Below are positions 22,234-23,099 of a DNA stretch of 23,099 nt, piece by piece (positions within the stretch are counted from its first letter, which is position 1; every line of letters begins with the position of its first letter). Below the pieces are notes generated by a model, which was not told where the DNA came from, did not search any database, and was given only the letters and a program-made list of their open reading frames with translations. The stretch lies in assembly GCA_046724395.1 (NCBI GenBank), contig JBKOWM010000169.1, forward strand, positions 1 to 23,099. The letters run 5' to 3'. This stretch comes from DATAEU01 sp046724395 (GTDB lineage: Bacteria > Actinomycetota > UBA4738 > HRBIN12). The position numbers were made by a program, and so were the translations under genes.

Positions 22234-23099
22234 ATGGGGATCACACTCGTCATCCGCACTCTGAACGAGGAGAGCGGCATCGCGCGATGCATCGAAGGCG
22301 TCGTGCGACAGACGCGACGCCCGGACGAGGTCATCGTCGCCGATAACGGCTCGTCCGACGCAACGCTCTCGATCGTTGCCGGCTTCGAACGTGACGGGAT
22401 CGTGCGCGTCATTCACTGCCCGACGAGGGGGTACGTCGCCGGGCTCAACGCCGGCGCCGAGGTCGCGGCCAACGAGCTCGTCGCCTATCTTTCGGCCGAT
22501 TGCGTGGCCGACGAGCGATGGCTCGAGGAACTCGAAGACGTCCTGCTCTCGGCCGACGCTGACGTCGTGCAGGGACGCGAGATCCCTTGGCCGCCCAATG
22601 ATATTCATGCCGTCCTCGCCGAACAGATGCGGACACGAAGGACGGGACGCACGAAGTTCTTCTCCAACACGAACACGCTGTACAAAAAGTCCACGCTGGC
22701 GGCGCATCTGCCGTTCGATGAGCCCGAGGGGCTGGGCGGCGAGGACGTCCTCATGTCGCTCGCGTATGCGGAAGCCGGGCGCACGGCGTACTTCTGCTCG
22801 ACCGCGGTCGTCCGGCACGACATGTTTCCGACTCCGCTCTCCTTCCGGCGCCGACTCGAGCAGCACGGGCGGCTGTGCGCATACCTGCTCGTGCGGCACC
22901 CGTTCCGGCCGAGGGTCTACCTCAACGCATACGTCTGGGGGCTCCGGGAGCTGTTGTACGGAGCGCTTCGGCGCGACCCCCGGTTCGTACGCATCGCCGT
23001 CGTGCGAGTGACAGGAGTCACGAGGGGCATGATGACGCAGCTGGTCGCGATGGCGAGGACACGGCGGGCGGGTCGAGGAGACTCCGCCTGGCGCATGGG
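22234..23099 (+). CDS. GT2-family glycosyltransferase, C-terminus cut by the window edge
   Basis: The open frame runs from ATG 22234 to the last base with no stop, 288 codons visible. It begins MGITLVIRTLNEESGIARCI, the standard GT2 opening, then DEVIVADNGSSDATL for the nucleotide sugar. AYLSADCVADERWLEEL contains the metal-binding block, here S-A-D in place of the usual D-x-D. GGEDVLMSLAYAEAG supplies the catalytic E-D. No hydrophobic membrane span is clear in the visible part. An in-frame GTG at 22195 (GGAG upstream) would add 13 arginine-rich residues; the ATG fits the family better. It lies 70 bp after rocD in the same direction. The acceptor is unknown; cell-envelope polysaccharide is possible. 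Confidence 0.85.
   Translation, partial: MGITLVIRTLNEESGIARCIEGVVRQTRRPDEVIVADNGSSDATLSIVAGFERDGIVRVIHCPTRGYVAGLNAGAEVAANELVAYLSADCVADERWLEELEDVLLSADADVVQGREIPWPPNDIHAVLAEQMRTRRTGRTKFFSNTNTLYKKSTLAAHLPFDEPEGLGGEDVLMSLAYAEAGRTAYFCSTAVVRHDMFPTPLSFRRRLEQHGRLCAYLLVRHPFRPRVYLNAYVWGLRELLYGALRRDPRFVRIAVVRVTGVTRGMMTQLVAMARTRRAGRGDSAWRM

Noticed and set aside
18222..22412. A 1396-residue GlnE with a long N-terminal extension
   Set aside because: The extra ~500 residues are antisense to the ornithine aminotransferase gene and do not look like protein; the GTG at 20861 gives the true start.

Overview
The window is about 23.1 kb of very GC-rich, densely coding DNA. Its gene content points to the phylum Actinomycetota. 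It carries mshA (mycothiol synthesis), a GlnR-type regulator beside a GlnE-regulated type I glutamine synthetase, a RsiG-type cyclic-di-GMP-binding anti-sigma homologue, GTG starts, and -10-like boxes placed so close to starts that near-leaderless transcripts are likely. No ribosomal or other lineage marker is present, so I cannot place it below phylum. I saw no insertion sequences, CRISPR array, tRNA or rRNA.

Layout. At the left edge the first 57 codons of a proline dehydrogenase run off the window on the minus strand, behind a TetR regulator with a palindromic operator candidate at its own promoter. A gene-free stretch of about 530 bp (858-1387) holds a candidate structured RNA on the minus strand. 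A long minus-strand series follows (8196 down to 1388): ATP sulfurylase, a HAD-phosphatase/HerA-like ATPase fusion, a RsiG homologue, an HD-GYP cyclic-di-GMP phosphodiesterase, a Rhizobium-type L-asparaginase, and MshA. Divergent from ATP sulfurylase is the APS-type reductase cysH, giving a two-step route from sulfate to sulfite without CysD/CysN. Next come a YegS/DagK-type lipid kinase and a MoaD-like protein (minus).

The nitrogen block comes next. GlnR (10337-10996) lies next to a small unknown gene and then glnA. Between the last two sits a three-half-site GlnR-box-like operator, followed by a foldable glnA leader. The glutamine synthetase keeps the tyrosine that GlnE adenylylates, and glnE itself lies about 5 kb downstream on the minus strand. 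A strong hairpin closes glnA, then comes an AlkA-like DNA glycosylase.

Between alkA and glnE is a compact set not explained by housekeeping: a GTP cyclohydrolase II fused to a RibD reductase domain, a medium-chain dehydrogenase lacking the usual zinc cysteine, a 6-pyruvoyl-tetrahydropterin-synthase (PTPS) homologue without the usual catalytic cysteine, a GT4 glycosyltransferase and a RidA-family protein. I read this as the best candidate for an undescribed pathway, possibly a modified pterin or pyrimidine nucleotide metabolite. It recalls the Streptomyces coelicolor SCO6650/SCO6655 proteins, which I know only from memory. The right end holds ornithine aminotransferase and a GT2 glycosyltransferase cut by the window edge.

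Together the window touches nitrogen assimilation (GlnR, GlnA, GlnE, asparaginase, ornithine aminotransferase, proline dehydrogenase), sulfate assimilation with mycothiol synthesis, and cyclic-di-GMP signalling (HD-GYP plus RsiG).
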